A stretch of DNA of 54,278 nt, from assembly GCA_031178105.1 (NCBI GenBank), contig JAPSJX010000004.1:1-54278 (forward strand), in the 5' to 3' direction. Both the position numbers and the translations under genes were made by a program. Source of the stretch: Agrococcus sp. (lineage in GTDB: Bacteria > Actinomycetota > Actinomycetes > Actinomycetales > Microbacteriaceae). This document shows positions 16,740 to 24,469 of this stretch, piece by piece. The notes beneath the pieces were generated by a model. It ran no database searches and was not told where the DNA came from. It saw nothing but the letters and a program-made list of their open reading frames with translations. Position 1 is the first letter of the stretch. Each line of letters begins with the position of its first letter.

Positions 16740-18962
16740 GTGGATGAGCCCGACGAGCACGGCACAGAGATCACCTACGACGAGCAGCGGTATCCCGCTC
16801 GTCCCCGACGGCTGCGCCCGCGCGACCAGTTCCGCGGTGGCAGCGTGCGGCGGTTCAGCACCGACCCGCGCACGGCGAACGGGTCGAACCCGTCGTACGT
16901 CGAGTGGCTCGTGCGGCAGTCGATGCTCAAGGACTCGGACGTCCTGAGCCGCCAGCTGTCGGGCCAGCCCTCGATGTGGCGCAACCCGTACGCCCGGCCG
17001 GACGCGCGTCGCGCGATCGGTACGAGCGACGTCTGGTTCACGGCGTATCCGATCTCGCTCATCACCCGTCCCGGCCAGTCGTTCCTCGAGGCGCTCGGCG
17101 AGGACGCGCTCTGGGCCGCCTTCGAGCACGTCGGCATCAACGGACTCCACACCGGCCCGGTCAAGCGCGCCGGCGGCATCACCGATTGGCGCGAGACGCC
17201 GAGCGTCGACGGTCACTTCGACCGCATCAGCACGCAGATCGACCCGGCGTTCGGCAACGAGGACGCGTTCCGCCGCCTCTCCGACGTCGCCGACTCGCAC
17301 AACGGCAGCATCATCGACGACATCGTGCCCGGCCACACGGGCAAGGGCGCCGACTTCAGGCTCGCCGAGATGGCGTTCAAGGACTACCCGGGCATCTACC
17401 ACATGGTCGAGATCCCGCCGGAGGACTGGCACCTGCTGCCCGACGTGCCGGAGGGCCGCGACGCGGTGAACCTCGACGCGGCATGCGAGCGCGAGCTCGC
17501 CCAGCGCGGCTACATCATCGGCGAGCTGCAGCGCGTCATCTTCTACACCCCGGGCGTCAAGGAGACGAACTGGAGCGCGACCGCGCCGGTGCTCGGGGTG
17601 GACGGCGCCGAGCGCCGCTGGGTGTACCTGCACTACTTCAAGCAGGGCCAGCCGTCGATCAACTGGCTCGACCCGACCTTCGCGGGCATGCGCCTCGTCA
17701 TCGGCGACGCGCTGCACTCGCTCGGCGACCTGGGCACGAGCGCGCTGCGCCTCGACGCGAACGGATTCCTCGGCGTCGAGAAGAGCGCGGAGGGACTGCC
17801 GGCGTGGTCGGAGGGGCATCCGCTGTCGCAAGCGGCCAACCACATCATCTCGGGCATGGTGCGCAAGGTCGGGGGCTTCACGTTCCAGGAGCTCAACCTG
17901 ACCATCGAGGACATCCGCGACACCGGTGCGGTCGGCGCGGACCTGTCCTACGACTTCGTCAGCCGCCCCGGCTACCACCACGCGCTCGCGACCGGGCAGA
18001 CCGAGTTCCTGCGCCTCACGCTCACGACCTCGCTCGCGCTCGGGGTCGAGCCGGTCGGCCTCGTCCACGGGCTGCAGAACCACGACGAGCTCACCTACGA
18101 GCTCGTGCACTGGGCCACCCGCCACCGCGACGACACGTACGTCTTCCGCCACGAGGACATCACCGGCGGCGCGCTCGCCGAGCTGATCCGCGCCGAGCTG
18201 ACGGAGTCGCTCACCGGCAGCGCCGACTACAACCGCGTGTTCACGCAGAACGGCATCGCCTGCACGACGACGTCGCTCATCGCGGCGACGCAGGGCTTCG
18301 AGACGCTCGACGAGATCACCGACGAGGCGATCCCGGCGATCCGTGACGCCCACCTGCTGCTCGCGAAGTACAACGCGTGGCAGCCGGGCGTCTTCGCGCT
18401 GTCGGGCTGGGACCTCACGGGGATGCTCACGCTCCCGGCCGAGCAGGTGCAGGACCTGATCGCGACCGGCGACACGCGCTGGATCGAGCGCGGCGCGCAC
18501 GACCTGCTGGACGCCGCCCCCGACGCGACGGCATCGGCCGCGGGCATGCCGCGCGGCCGAGCCCTCTACGGCTCGCTGCCGTCGCAGATCGCGCAGCCCG
18601 GCTCGTTCCTCAACGGCCTCGCCGACGTGCTGACGATCCGCCGCGAGGGCGGCATCGCGACGGCGACGCAGCTCGACGTGCCGCACGTCGCGCATCCCGC
18701 CATGCTCGTGCTGGTGCACCGCCTCGACGAGGGCGATCCCACCGACGAGGACGCGCGCATGCAGGTGACGGTGCTCAACTTCTCGGGTGATGCGATCGAG
18801 GGCACCGTGCACTCGGAGGCGCTCCAGACCCAGTGCGACGTCATCGATGCCGCCACCGGAGCCAGCATCGGCCACGTCGACGACCTGCAGAGCTTCAGCG
18901 TGAGCCTGCCGCCCTACGGCGGACTCTTCCTGACGCTCGAGCCGCTCGCGCACGAGGGCTGA
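16740..18962 (+). CDS. Large GH13-family enzyme (possible trehalose synthase/glucosyltransferase type)
   Basis: A 740-residue GH13 protein with an extra N-terminal region of about 110 residues before the barrel. Catalytic residues by position: nucleophile Asp339 in LRLDANGFLG, acid/base Glu384 in FQELNL, and transition-state Asp449 in LQNHDELTYE. A C-terminal beta domain of about 130 residues follows. There is no signal peptide. It is not a standard TreS, GlgE or sucrose phosphorylase by motif reading; transglycosylation on maltose or trehalose is a guess. GTG 16740 directly follows a -10 box. It is followed after 21 bases by an RraA-like gene and is divergent from an alcohol dehydrogenase. 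Confidence 0.8.
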   Translation: MDEPDEHGTEITYDEQRYPARPRRLRPRDQFRGGSVRRFSTDPRTANGSNPSYVEWLVRQSMLKDSDVLSRQLSGQPSMWRNPYARPDARRAIGTSDVWFTAYPISLITRPGQSFLEALGEDALWAAFEHVGINGLHTGPVKRAGGITDWRETPSVDGHFDRISTQIDPAFGNEDAFRRLSDVADSHNGSIIDDIVPGHTGKGADFRLAEMAFKDYPGIYHMVEIPPEDWHLLPDVPEGRDAVNLDAACERELAQRGYIIGELQRVIFYTPGVKETNWSATAPVLGVDGAERRWVYLHYFKQGQPSINWLDPTFAGMRLVIGDALHSLGDLGTSALRLDANGFLGVEKSAEGLPAWSEGHPLSQAANHIISGMVRKVGGFTFQELNLTIEDIRDTGAVGADLSYDFVSRPGYHHALATGQTEFLRLTLTTSLALGVEPVGLVHGLQNHDELTYELVHWATRHRDDTYVFRHEDITGGALAELIRAELTESLTGSADYNRVFTQNGIACTTTSLIAATQGFETLDEITDEAIPAIRDAHLLLAKYNAWQPGVFALSGWDLTGMLTLPAEQVQDLIATGDTRWIERGAHDLLDAAPDATASAAGMPRGRALYGSLPSQIAQPGSFLNGLADVLTIRREGGIATATQLDVPHVAHPAMLVLVHRLDEGDPTDEDARMQVTVLNFSGDAIEGTVHSEALQTQCDVIDAATGASIGHVDDLQSFSVSLPPYGGLFLTLEPLAHEG

Positions 18963-18983
18963 CGCGCGAGCGATCGGCACGCC

Positions 18984-19685
18984 GTGACCGCCGGGATCCT
19001 CGCCGCGTTCGAGGCGCTGTCCACGCCGCACGTGGCCGACGCCTGCATGCGGCTCGGGCTGCGGGTGCGCTGCGCGCCGGGCGGCATGACCGCCGTGCAG
19101 CCGGGCGCGCACGTCGTCGGCCGAGCGCGGCCCGCGCAGCACACGGGCAGCGTCGACGTGTTCCTCGAGGCGATGGAGCACGCGCACGCCGGTGATGTGC
19201 TCGTCGTCGACGACGGCGGCCGCGTGGATCGCGCGTGCGTCGGCGACCTCGTCGCGCTCGAGGCGGCGCGCGCGGGGCTCGCAGGCATCGTCATCTGGGG
19301 ACTGCACCGCGACACGCGCGAGCTCCGCGAGATCGGCCTGCCGGTCCTGAGCCTCGGCACCTCGCCCACCGGGCCGGCGTCGGTGGAGCCGCAGCCCGCC
19401 GATGCGCTGGACCGGGCGCGCCTCGGCGAGCACGAGGCGACGCGCGACGACCTCGTGCTCATCGACGACGACGGCGCGATCCTCGTACCGCTGGCGCACG
19501 CCGCCGCTGTCGCCGAGGCGGCGGCCGCGATCCGCGACACCGAGCGGCGGCAGGCGGCAGCCATGTCGGCGGGGACGCCGCTGCGCAAGCAGCTGCGCTT
19601 CGACGAGTACCTCGTCGCGCGGCGCGAGCGCGGCATCGGCTTCCGCGAGCACCTGCGCACGCTCGGAGGCGCGATCGAGGAGTGA
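18984..19685 (+). CDS. RraA/HMG-aldolase-family protein
   Basis: A 233-residue member of the RraA (DlpA/4-hydroxy-4-methyl-2-oxoglutarate aldolase) fold. Family features are the early LSTPHVADACMRLGL segment, the glycine-rich GxVVVDDGG region, and GDLVALEAARAGLAGIVIWGLHRDTRE, which contains the RD pair used for substrate/metal binding. A C-terminal tail of about 60 charged residues extends beyond the compact fold. GTG start; it lies 21 bases after the GH13 gene and is probably cotranscribed. The family includes both RNase E inhibitors and class II pyruvate aldolases; the RD motif favours an aldolase, which is inference. Confidence 0.8.
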   Translation: MTAGILAAFEALSTPHVADACMRLGLRVRCAPGGMTAVQPGAHVVGRARPAQHTGSVDVFLEAMEHAHAGDVLVVDDGGRVDRACVGDLVALEAARAGLAGIVIWGLHRDTRELREIGLPVLSLGTSPTGPASVEPQPADALDRARLGEHEATRDDLVLIDDDGAILVPLAHAAAVAEAAAAIRDTERRQAAAMSAGTPLRKQLRFDEYLVARRERGIGFREHLRTLGGAIEE

Positions 19686-19706
19686 CCGCGGCGACGCGGA
19701 CCCGAC

Positions 19707-19979
19707 TCAGGTGTGCGAGGCCGCGACCATCACCGCGACGATGCTGAGCGCGACGGCGCCGAGCACCGTGCCGGTGATCGCCGACGCCACGCGCGGCGCC
19801 CGGCCCGTCCGGTGCCACCGCACGCCGAGCAGGCCGAGGGCGATCGCGAGCGCCGCGAGCGGCGCCGCGATCACGTCGCTCACACCCGGCAGCAGCGCGC
19901 AGATGAGCGCGGCCGCGCCAGCCGCGAGCGCGTACTGCCCGGCCCAGCCGTCGCGATGGGTCGGGGGCTCGCTGTGCAC
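19707..19979 (-). CDS. Small membrane protein, two predicted TM segments
   Basis: A 90-residue hydrophobic protein with a short polar N-terminus and three hydrophobic stretches (about 14-30, 33-47 and 63-85), likely two or three membrane helices; function not recognised. GTG 19979 was chosen over a longer upstream start because the upstream extension is Arg-rich and not protein-like. A CATGAT hexamer six bases before GTG suggests a leaderless start. It is convergent with the RraA-like gene and divergent from the DGPF/ECF42 pair. Confidence 0.55.
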   Translation of the reverse strand: MHSEPPTHRDGWAGQYALAAGAAALICALLPGVSDVIAAPLAALAIALGLLGVRWHRTGRAPRVASAITGTVLGAVALSIVAVMVAASHT

Positions 19980-20024
19980 GTCTCGATCATGCCCGAGCGG
20001 ACCGGGGAGGGATCTCCGACACGG

Positions 20025-20051
20025 TGTCGATCCAGGGCCGGCACGTTCGTC
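20025..20051 (+). promoter_or_regulatory. Candidate ECF42-dependent promoter
   Basis: TGTCGA (20025-20030), 17-base spacer, then CGTC (20048-20051). These match the -35 TGTCGA and -10 CG(A/T)C elements I recall as conserved for ECF42 sigma factors. It lies about 108 bases upstream of the DGPF/YCII gene whose downstream neighbour is an ECF42-type sigma factor. A second, housekeeping-type -10 (TACGCT, 20128-20133) lies closer to the start. Confidence 0.6.
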
Positions 20052-20158
20052 ATCCCTGCGACGGCCGGCCCGGCCGCGACGACGAAGGGTACCCATGATG
20101 ACGACCACCACCGCATCCGCCCACGCCTACGCTGTCGCCTGAGATCGAGGAGGATCCG

Positions 20159-20536
20159 ATGCGCTACACGCTGCTGCTGCACTACCCGGAGGCGACCGAG
20201 GAGACGCTCGGCGCCGAGGCCCTCGCCGAGGGCCAGCGCGCCTTCGCGAGCTACGCCGCCACCCTCCACGCCGCCGGCGTGCTGCTCTCCGGCGAGGTCC
20301 TGCAGCCCTCGATCGCGAGCACCACCGTGCGGATGCGCGACGGCGCGCTGCAGGTGCAGGACGGCCCGTTCGCCGACACCAAGGACCAGCTGGGCGGCAC
20401 GGTCGTCATCGACGTGCCCGACCTCGACGCCGCGCTCGGCTGGGCCCGCGAGGCGCCGCCCGTGCACTGGGGCGCGGTCGAGGTCCGGCCCGGCGCGGTT
20501 TACACCGTCGACGGTGCCTGGACCCCGAACGCATGA
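20159..20536 (+). CDS. DGPF-domain YCII-related protein (ECF42 partner)
   Basis: A 125-residue YciI-like protein with the signature DGPFADTKDQLGG (about residues 68-80) in a ferredoxin-like fold. Such DGPF proteins are almost always encoded next to ECF42 sigma factors and are their proposed target; their biochemical activity is unknown. A strong ribosome site GAGGAGG lies before ATG 20159. The stop overlaps the sigma factor start in an ATGA. Confidence 0.93.
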   Translation: MRYTLLLHYPEATEETLGAEALAEGQRAFASYAATLHAAGVLLSGEVLQPSIASTTVRMRDGALQVQDGPFADTKDQLGGTVVIDVPDLDAALGWAREAPPVHWGAVEVRPGAVYTVDGAWTPNA

Positions 20537-21789
20537 GCACCGAGGGGGCGCGTGCGGCTGCAGCGCACGCCGCGCGCGCCTCCTACGGTCGGCTCATCGC
20601 GCTGCTCGCCGCCTCGACCGGCGACCTCGCGCTCGCCGAGGACGCGCTCGCGGCCGCGTTCGAGGAGGCGCTGCGCCGATGGCCCGCCGCGGGCGCCCCG
20701 GCCAATCCTGAGGGCTGGTTGCTCACCGTGGCGCGCAATCGGCAGCGGGATGCGTGGCGATCGGCCGCCGTGCGCACGTCCGCCCCGCTCGACGACGCGA
20801 GCGGCGTCTCCGATCCGCTCGCGGAGCACGACCCCGATGCGATCGGCGACCTACGGCTCGAGCTGCTGTTCGTCTGCGCGCATCCGGCCATCGATCCAGC
20901 CGCACGGGCGCCGCTCATGCTGCAGGCGGTCCTGGGCTTCGACGCCGCGCAGATCGCGCGAGCGTTCGCGCTCCCGCCAGCAGCGATGGCGCAGCGGCTC
21001 GTGCGCGCCAAGCGGCGCATCAAGGATGCGCGCATCCCGTTCACCATCCCCGACCGGCGCGCGATGCCCGAGCGTATGCCCGCGGTGCTCGAGGCCATCT
21101 ACGGCTGCGCGGCGATCGCGTGGCGCGGCGACGCGGGCTCGCTCGCCGGTGAGGCGCGCTACCTCGCCGTGACGCTCGCGACGCTGCTCGACCGGGAGCC
21201 GGAGGCGTGGGGCCTGGCGTCGCTCACGACCTTCACCCTCGCCCGGCGGCGCTCGGGGGCGTTCGTGCCCCTCGACGCGCAGGATCCGGCGGAGTGGGAT
21301 GCGGCGCTCATCCGCGACGCCGAGCGGCACCTGCGCCGAGCGCGCCCCGAGCACGCACCGGGACGGTTCCAGCTGGAGGCGGCGATCCATGCCGTGCACT
21401 CCGATCGGCGGCGCACCGGGACGACCGACTGGCGCGCGCTCGAGGTGCTGTACGCCGCGCTCCTCGCCGTGGCACCGAGCCTGGGTGCGCAGGTCGCCGC
21501 CGCGGCCGTGACCGCGCGGCTGCACGGCCCCATGGCCGGGCTCGCCGCGCTGCCCGCCGACGCCGATCGCTTCCAGCCGTACTGGGCCGCGCGTGCGCAC
21601 CTGCTCGCCGAGGCGGGCCTCGATGCGACGACCGCGTTCGAGCGCGCCGCGTCGCTCGCCGATGACGAGGCGGTCGCCGCTCACCTGCGCGAGCGCGGTC
21701 GTCGGGGCGGCGAGCTGCACCCGCCGGCCGCGCGCTCCGAACACCCTCGACCGGCACCTCCGACGAAGCCGCACTGCGGCGCCTCGTGA
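20533..21789 (+). CDS. ECF42-group sigma factor with C-terminal TPR-like domain
   Basis: A 418-residue extracytoplasmic-function sigma factor. Region 2 (about 15-80: YGRLIALLA...EDALAAAFEEAL...GWLLTVARNRQRD) and region 4 (about 115-165: LMLQAVLGFDAAQIARAFALPPAAMAQRLVRAKRRI) are followed by a long helical C-terminal domain (about 180-395) typical of ECF42. No anti-sigma gene is nearby, as expected for this group, whose C-terminal domain is thought to control activity. It overlaps the DGPF gene by four bases. The last 25 residues are Pro/Arg-rich and unlike the normal helical end, so the frame may run beyond the ancestral stop. Confidence 0.92.
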   Translation: MSTEGARAAAAHAARASYGRLIALLAASTGDLALAEDALAAAFEEALRRWPAAGAPANPEGWLLTVARNRQRDAWRSAAVRTSAPLDDASGVSDPLAEHDPDAIGDLRLELLFVCAHPAIDPAARAPLMLQAVLGFDAAQIARAFALPPAAMAQRLVRAKRRIKDARIPFTIPDRRAMPERMPAVLEAIYGCAAIAWRGDAGSLAGEARYLAVTLATLLDREPEAWGLASLTTFTLARRRSGAFVPLDAQDPAEWDAALIRDAERHLRRARPEHAPGRFQLEAAIHAVHSDRRRTGTTDWRALEVLYAALLAVAPSLGAQVAAAAVTARLHGPMAGLAALPADADRFQPYWAARAHLLAEAGLDATTAFERAASLADDEAVAAHLRERGRRGGELHPPAARSEHPRPAPPTKPHCGAS

Positions 21790-21844
21790 GCGCCGCAGCA
21801 GCAGTCGCTCGGCGCGGCACTCGCATCCGTCCCCCCGACGCCGA

Positions 21845-21850
21845 TAGGCT
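21845..21850 (+). promoter_or_regulatory. -10 box upstream of small membrane protein
   Basis: TAGGCT hexamer between the sigma factor and the 67-residue membrane protein, about 118 bases before its start. The -35 is weak. The intervening leader holds a 19-codon frame (ATG 21873 to TAG 21932) that I do not call. Confidence 0.3.
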
Positions 21851-21967
21851 CGATCCACCAGCCATCGACCCGATGGCAGACAGCGCGCAAGCCTCATCGC
21901 GAGTTCGTTCCACTCCCCCTCAGCGCCGGTAGCGCCCTCGCTGTCTGGCTTCCATGGAAGGGCCCGC

Positions 21968-22171
21968 GTGGTCATCATGTCGGATCTGTCGTTCCTCTTC
22001 CCCCTGGCCCTCGCAGTCGCCCTCTTCGTCCCGGTCGTCGTCGGCATCGTCGCGATCCTCCGCGTCAGCCTCGCGAGGAGCATCGCCCGCTCCCGCCCGG
22101 TCGGCCCCCTGCCGATCGTCGTGCCGGCCGAGGATGCCACCGCTCCCCTGCGCGCCCGCGACTCCGTCTGA
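21968..22171 (+). CDS. Small single-pass membrane protein
   Basis: A 67-residue protein with one strong N-terminal membrane helix (about residues 8-34) and a polar, Arg/Ser/Pro-containing cytoplasmic tail. Function not recognised. GTG 21968 has GGAAGG (21956-21961) six bases upstream; ATG 21977 is an alternative start. It lies in a run of very small genes between the ECF42 pair and the sugar kinase. Confidence 0.5.
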   Translation: MVIMSDLSFLFPLALAVALFVPVVVGIVAILRVSLARSIARSRPVGPLPIVVPAEDATAPLRARDSV

Positions 22172-22235
22172 CCGGCCCGCACCGCCCGGCACGTGGCGGT
22201 GATGTTTCGCCTCGATGAACGTTCGGTGCACGTCG

Positions 22236-22264
22236 TTGTGCGACCTCCGGACTGCCGCCATGCT
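22236..22264 (+). promoter_or_regulatory. Promoter for leaderless mini-ORF
   Basis: -35 TTGTGC (22236-22241), 17-base spacer, -10 CATGCT (22259-22264), then six bases to ATG 22271. The spacing suggests a leaderless transcript. Confidence 0.45.
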
Positions 22265-22270
22265 GGCCGC

Positions 22271-22300
22271 ATGAGCCCCAACGACGGAGCGCGGGCGTGA
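22271..22300 (+). CDS. Nine-residue leaderless mini-ORF overlapping next gene
   Basis: ATG AGC CCC ... GCG TGA encodes MSPNDGARA. It begins six bases after a -10 box, and its TGA overlaps the GTG of the following 75-residue gene (GTGA). It could deliver terminating ribosomes to that start. No homologue is known to me. Confidence 0.3.
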   Translation: MSPNDGARA

Positions 22301-22524
22301 CCGTCCATCGTCCGAGCGCCACCTCCTCGCGCCATGGTTCGCGCGACGAGGCGGTCGACCGGCTCTACTGGGTGCTCACCGAGCTCGACGCCGAGCGCAC
22401 CGTGTCGTGGGCTGAGGTCGAGCGCCGCGCCATCGGCCACGACCCCGCGCTCGACGACGCGTGGAGCGTCGCCGAGGGGGCGGCGCTCGAGACGATCATC
22501 GGACAGGCGCGGCGCCGCGCCTGA
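22297..22524 (+). CDS. Hypothetical 75-residue protein
   Basis: A small acidic helical protein: a polar start, then SRDEAVDRLYWVLTELDAERTVSWAEVERRAIGHDPALDDAW and an Ala-rich end. Codon use is typical of the region. The GTG start overlaps the stop of a nine-codon mini-ORF and lacks its own clear ribosome site, so it may depend on coupling. Function unknown. Confidence 0.5.
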   Translation: MTVHRPSATSSRHGSRDEAVDRLYWVLTELDAERTVSWAEVERRAIGHDPALDDAWSVAEGAALETIIGQARRRA

Positions 22525-22610
22525 GGGGTCCCCGAGCTGCTCGTCTGCGACCGCGGCCCAGGAAATGCCCAGGTTCTCCTTGTACGCCGCGCGACCCGTA
22601 CCGGCGTCGT

Positions 22611-22616
22611 TACGCT
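22611..22616 (+). promoter_or_regulatory. -10 box, leaderless 61-residue gene
   Basis: TACGCT ends seven bases before ATG 22624. There is no ribosome site, so the transcript is probably leaderless. Confidence 0.45.
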
Positions 22617-22623
22617 CGGCGGA

Positions 22624-22809
22624 ATGCACGAGACCATCACCGCGCACGACCTCGCCCGAGAGCTCGGCCACACCGACGCGGGACGCGCGATCCGCGTCTT
22701 CCTGCGCAACCCGGACGACGGTCGCGGGCTCTTCGACGGGCACCGCATCTGGGCGCCCTGGCGCCTGACGCCGGAGCAGGCCGAGCGTGTCCGCGAGCGC
22801 TTCACCTGA
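22624..22809 (+). CDS. Hypothetical 61-residue protein, helix-turn-helix-like N-terminus
   Basis: A small protein starting MHETITAHDLARELGHTDAG, where TAHDLARELG followed by a turn and GRAIRVFLRN resembles a small DNA-binding helix-turn-helix; the end is charged (LTPEQAERVRERF). No family is recognised with confidence. The start follows a -10 box by seven bases. Its stop lies 26 bases before the sugar kinase start and overlaps the kinase promoter region. Confidence 0.5.
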   Translation: MHETITAHDLARELGHTDAGRAIRVFLRNPDDGRGLFDGHRIWAPWRLTPEQAERVRERFT

Positions 22810-22827
22810 TCCGCCTGCGCCTACGAT
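22801..22827 (+). promoter_or_regulatory. Promoter of FGGY kinase, leaderless start
   Basis: -10 TACGAT (22822-22827) ends seven bases before ATG 22835; TTCACC (22801-22806) is a possible -35 at 15 bases. This favours ATG 22835 over the in-frame ATG at 22826, which lies inside the -10 box. Confidence 0.4.
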
Positions 22828-22834
22828 GAGCACC

Positions 22835-24439
22835 ATGCAGAACGACCCGACGAACGCGCTCGACGCGCTCCGCGACGGCAGCACGAGCCTCGGCATCGAG
22901 CTCGGCTCGACCCGCATCAAGGCGGTGCTCGTCGACGACGACGGCACCCCGATCGCATCCGGCACCGCCGGCTGGGAGAGCGAGCTGCGCGACGGCTACT
23001 GGACCTACGAGCTCGACGCGGTGCACGAGGGGCTCGAGCGGGCGTACGCGTCGCTCGCAGCCGACTGCGAGCGCCAGTGGGGCGCGCGCCCCGAGCGCAT
23101 CGGCGCGATCGGCGTCTCGGGCATGATGCACGGCTACCTGCCGTTCGATGCCGAGGGCTCGCTGCTCGTCCCCTTCCGCACGTGGCGCAATGCGACGACC
23201 GCGCGGGCGGCCGAGATGCTCACCGGCGAGCTCGGCGTGCGGATGCCGCTGCGGTGGTCGGCGTCGCACCTGCTGCAGGCAGTGCTGGACGGCGAGGAGC
23301 ACGTCGCTCGACTCGCCTCCATCACGACGCTCGCCGGCTACGTGCACCAGCTGCTCGGCGGCGCACCGGTGCTGGGGCCTGATGACGCGTCGGGCATGTT
23401 CCCGCTCACGCCCTCCGGCACGGACTACGACGCCGAGCGGCTCGCCGCCTTCGACGCGCTCGCCGCTCGCCACGGTGCCGGGGACCTCCGCATCGCCGAG
23501 CTCCTGCCCGAGGTGCGCACGGCCGGCGACGACGCCGGCATCCTCTCCGCGGCCGGCGCTCGACTGCTCGACCCCACCGGCTCGCTGCAGGAGGGCGCCG
23601 CGCTCTGCCCGCCCGAGGGCGACGCGGGCACCGGCATGGTCGCGACGGGCGCGCTCGCGCCGGGCACCGGCAACGTGAGCGTCGGCACGAGCATCTTCGC
23701 GATGATCGTGCTCGACGCCGTGCCGGTCGGCGAGCCGCTCGAGGCCGACATCGTCGCGACGCCGGGTGGCAAGCCGACGGCGATGGTGCACTGCGACAAC
23801 GGCACCGGTGAGCTCGGCGCGTGGGCGGGCCTGTTCGGGCAGTTCGCGGCAGCGGCGGGCGTCTCGCTCGCGCCGGACGAGGTGTTCGCGGCGATGCTCG
23901 CCGGCAGCGCCGACGCGAGCGTCGAGGAGCTCGTCGCCTACGGCTTCATCTCCGGCGAGCACGCGATCCACCTGCCGCAGGGCCGTCCTGTGGTCGCGCG
24001 GCGCGCGGGCGCCGACCTGACGCTCGGCGGCTTCGCGAAGGCGCAGCTGCTCGGCGCGTTCGGCGCACTGCGCATGGGCATGCAGCAGCTGACCGACACC
24101 GGTGTGCGGCTCGACGAGCTCGTCGCGCACGGCGGCGTCTTCCGCACCGCGGGCGCCGCGCAGCCGCTGCTGGCCGCGACCCTCGATACGCCGGTGCGCG
24201 TGACGCCGAGCGCCGGCGAGGGTGGTGCGTGGGGCATGGCGCTCCTCGCCCGGTACCGGCTCGACCGCATCCGCGGCGACGAGCGTGCGCTCGAGGACTG
24301 GCTGGTCGACCGCGGCGGCGTCGATCCAGGGTCGGTGACCGAGCCGGATGCGCGGCTCGTCGAGGAGTGCACGGCGTACCACGAGCGCTGGCAGGCGGCG
24401 CTGCCGCTCGCCCGGCTCGCGCCGGACGTGCTGGGCTGA
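22835..24439 (+). CDS. FGGY-family carbohydrate kinase
   Basis: A 534-residue sugar kinase of the xylulokinase/ribulokinase/glycerol kinase fold. The N-terminal phosphate loop is LGIELGSTRIKAVLVDDDG (about 20-38), followed by GVSGMMHGYLPFD (about 92-104) and, in the second domain, GTGNVSVGTSIFA and the C-terminal HGGVFRTAGAAQPLLAA adenine-binding region. It phosphorylates a pentose or related polyol with ATP; the sugar is not determinable. The gene stands alone, convergent with the flavin reductase, with no transporter or isomerase beside it. Confidence 0.88.
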   Translation: MQNDPTNALDALRDGSTSLGIELGSTRIKAVLVDDDGTPIASGTAGWESELRDGYWTYELDAVHEGLERAYASLAADCERQWGARPERIGAIGVSGMMHGYLPFDAEGSLLVPFRTWRNATTARAAEMLTGELGVRMPLRWSASHLLQAVLDGEEHVARLASITTLAGYVHQLLGGAPVLGPDDASGMFPLTPSGTDYDAERLAAFDALAARHGAGDLRIAELLPEVRTAGDDAGILSAAGARLLDPTGSLQEGAALCPPEGDAGTGMVATGALAPGTGNVSVGTSIFAMIVLDAVPVGEPLEADIVATPGGKPTAMVHCDNGTGELGAWAGLFGQFAAAAGVSLAPDEVFAAMLAGSADASVEELVAYGFISGEHAIHLPQGRPVVARRAGADLTLGGFAKAQLLGAFGALRMGMQQLTDTGVRLDELVAHGGVFRTAGAAQPLLAATLDTPVRVTPSAGEGGAWGMALLARYRLDRIRGDERALEDWLVDRGGVDPGSVTEPDARLVEECTAYHERWQAALPLARLAPDVLG

Positions 24440-24469
24440 CGAGCGCCTGCTCGAGGAGCTCGTCCGCTC

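Noticed and set aside
16563-19652. Long antisense frame opposite the GH13 and RraA-like genes
   Set aside because: Biased composition typical of antisense frames in high-GC DNA; the sense frames have clear families.
21873-21932. 19-codon frame in the leader of the 67-residue membrane protein
   Set aside because: No start signal or overlap with the next gene supports it.
22525-22610. Minus-strand stretch that translates to a protein-like sequence (around AAYKENLGISWAAVADEQL)
   Set aside because: It has no start or conserved context and lies inside a gap used by promoters on the plus strand; I could not assign a gene.
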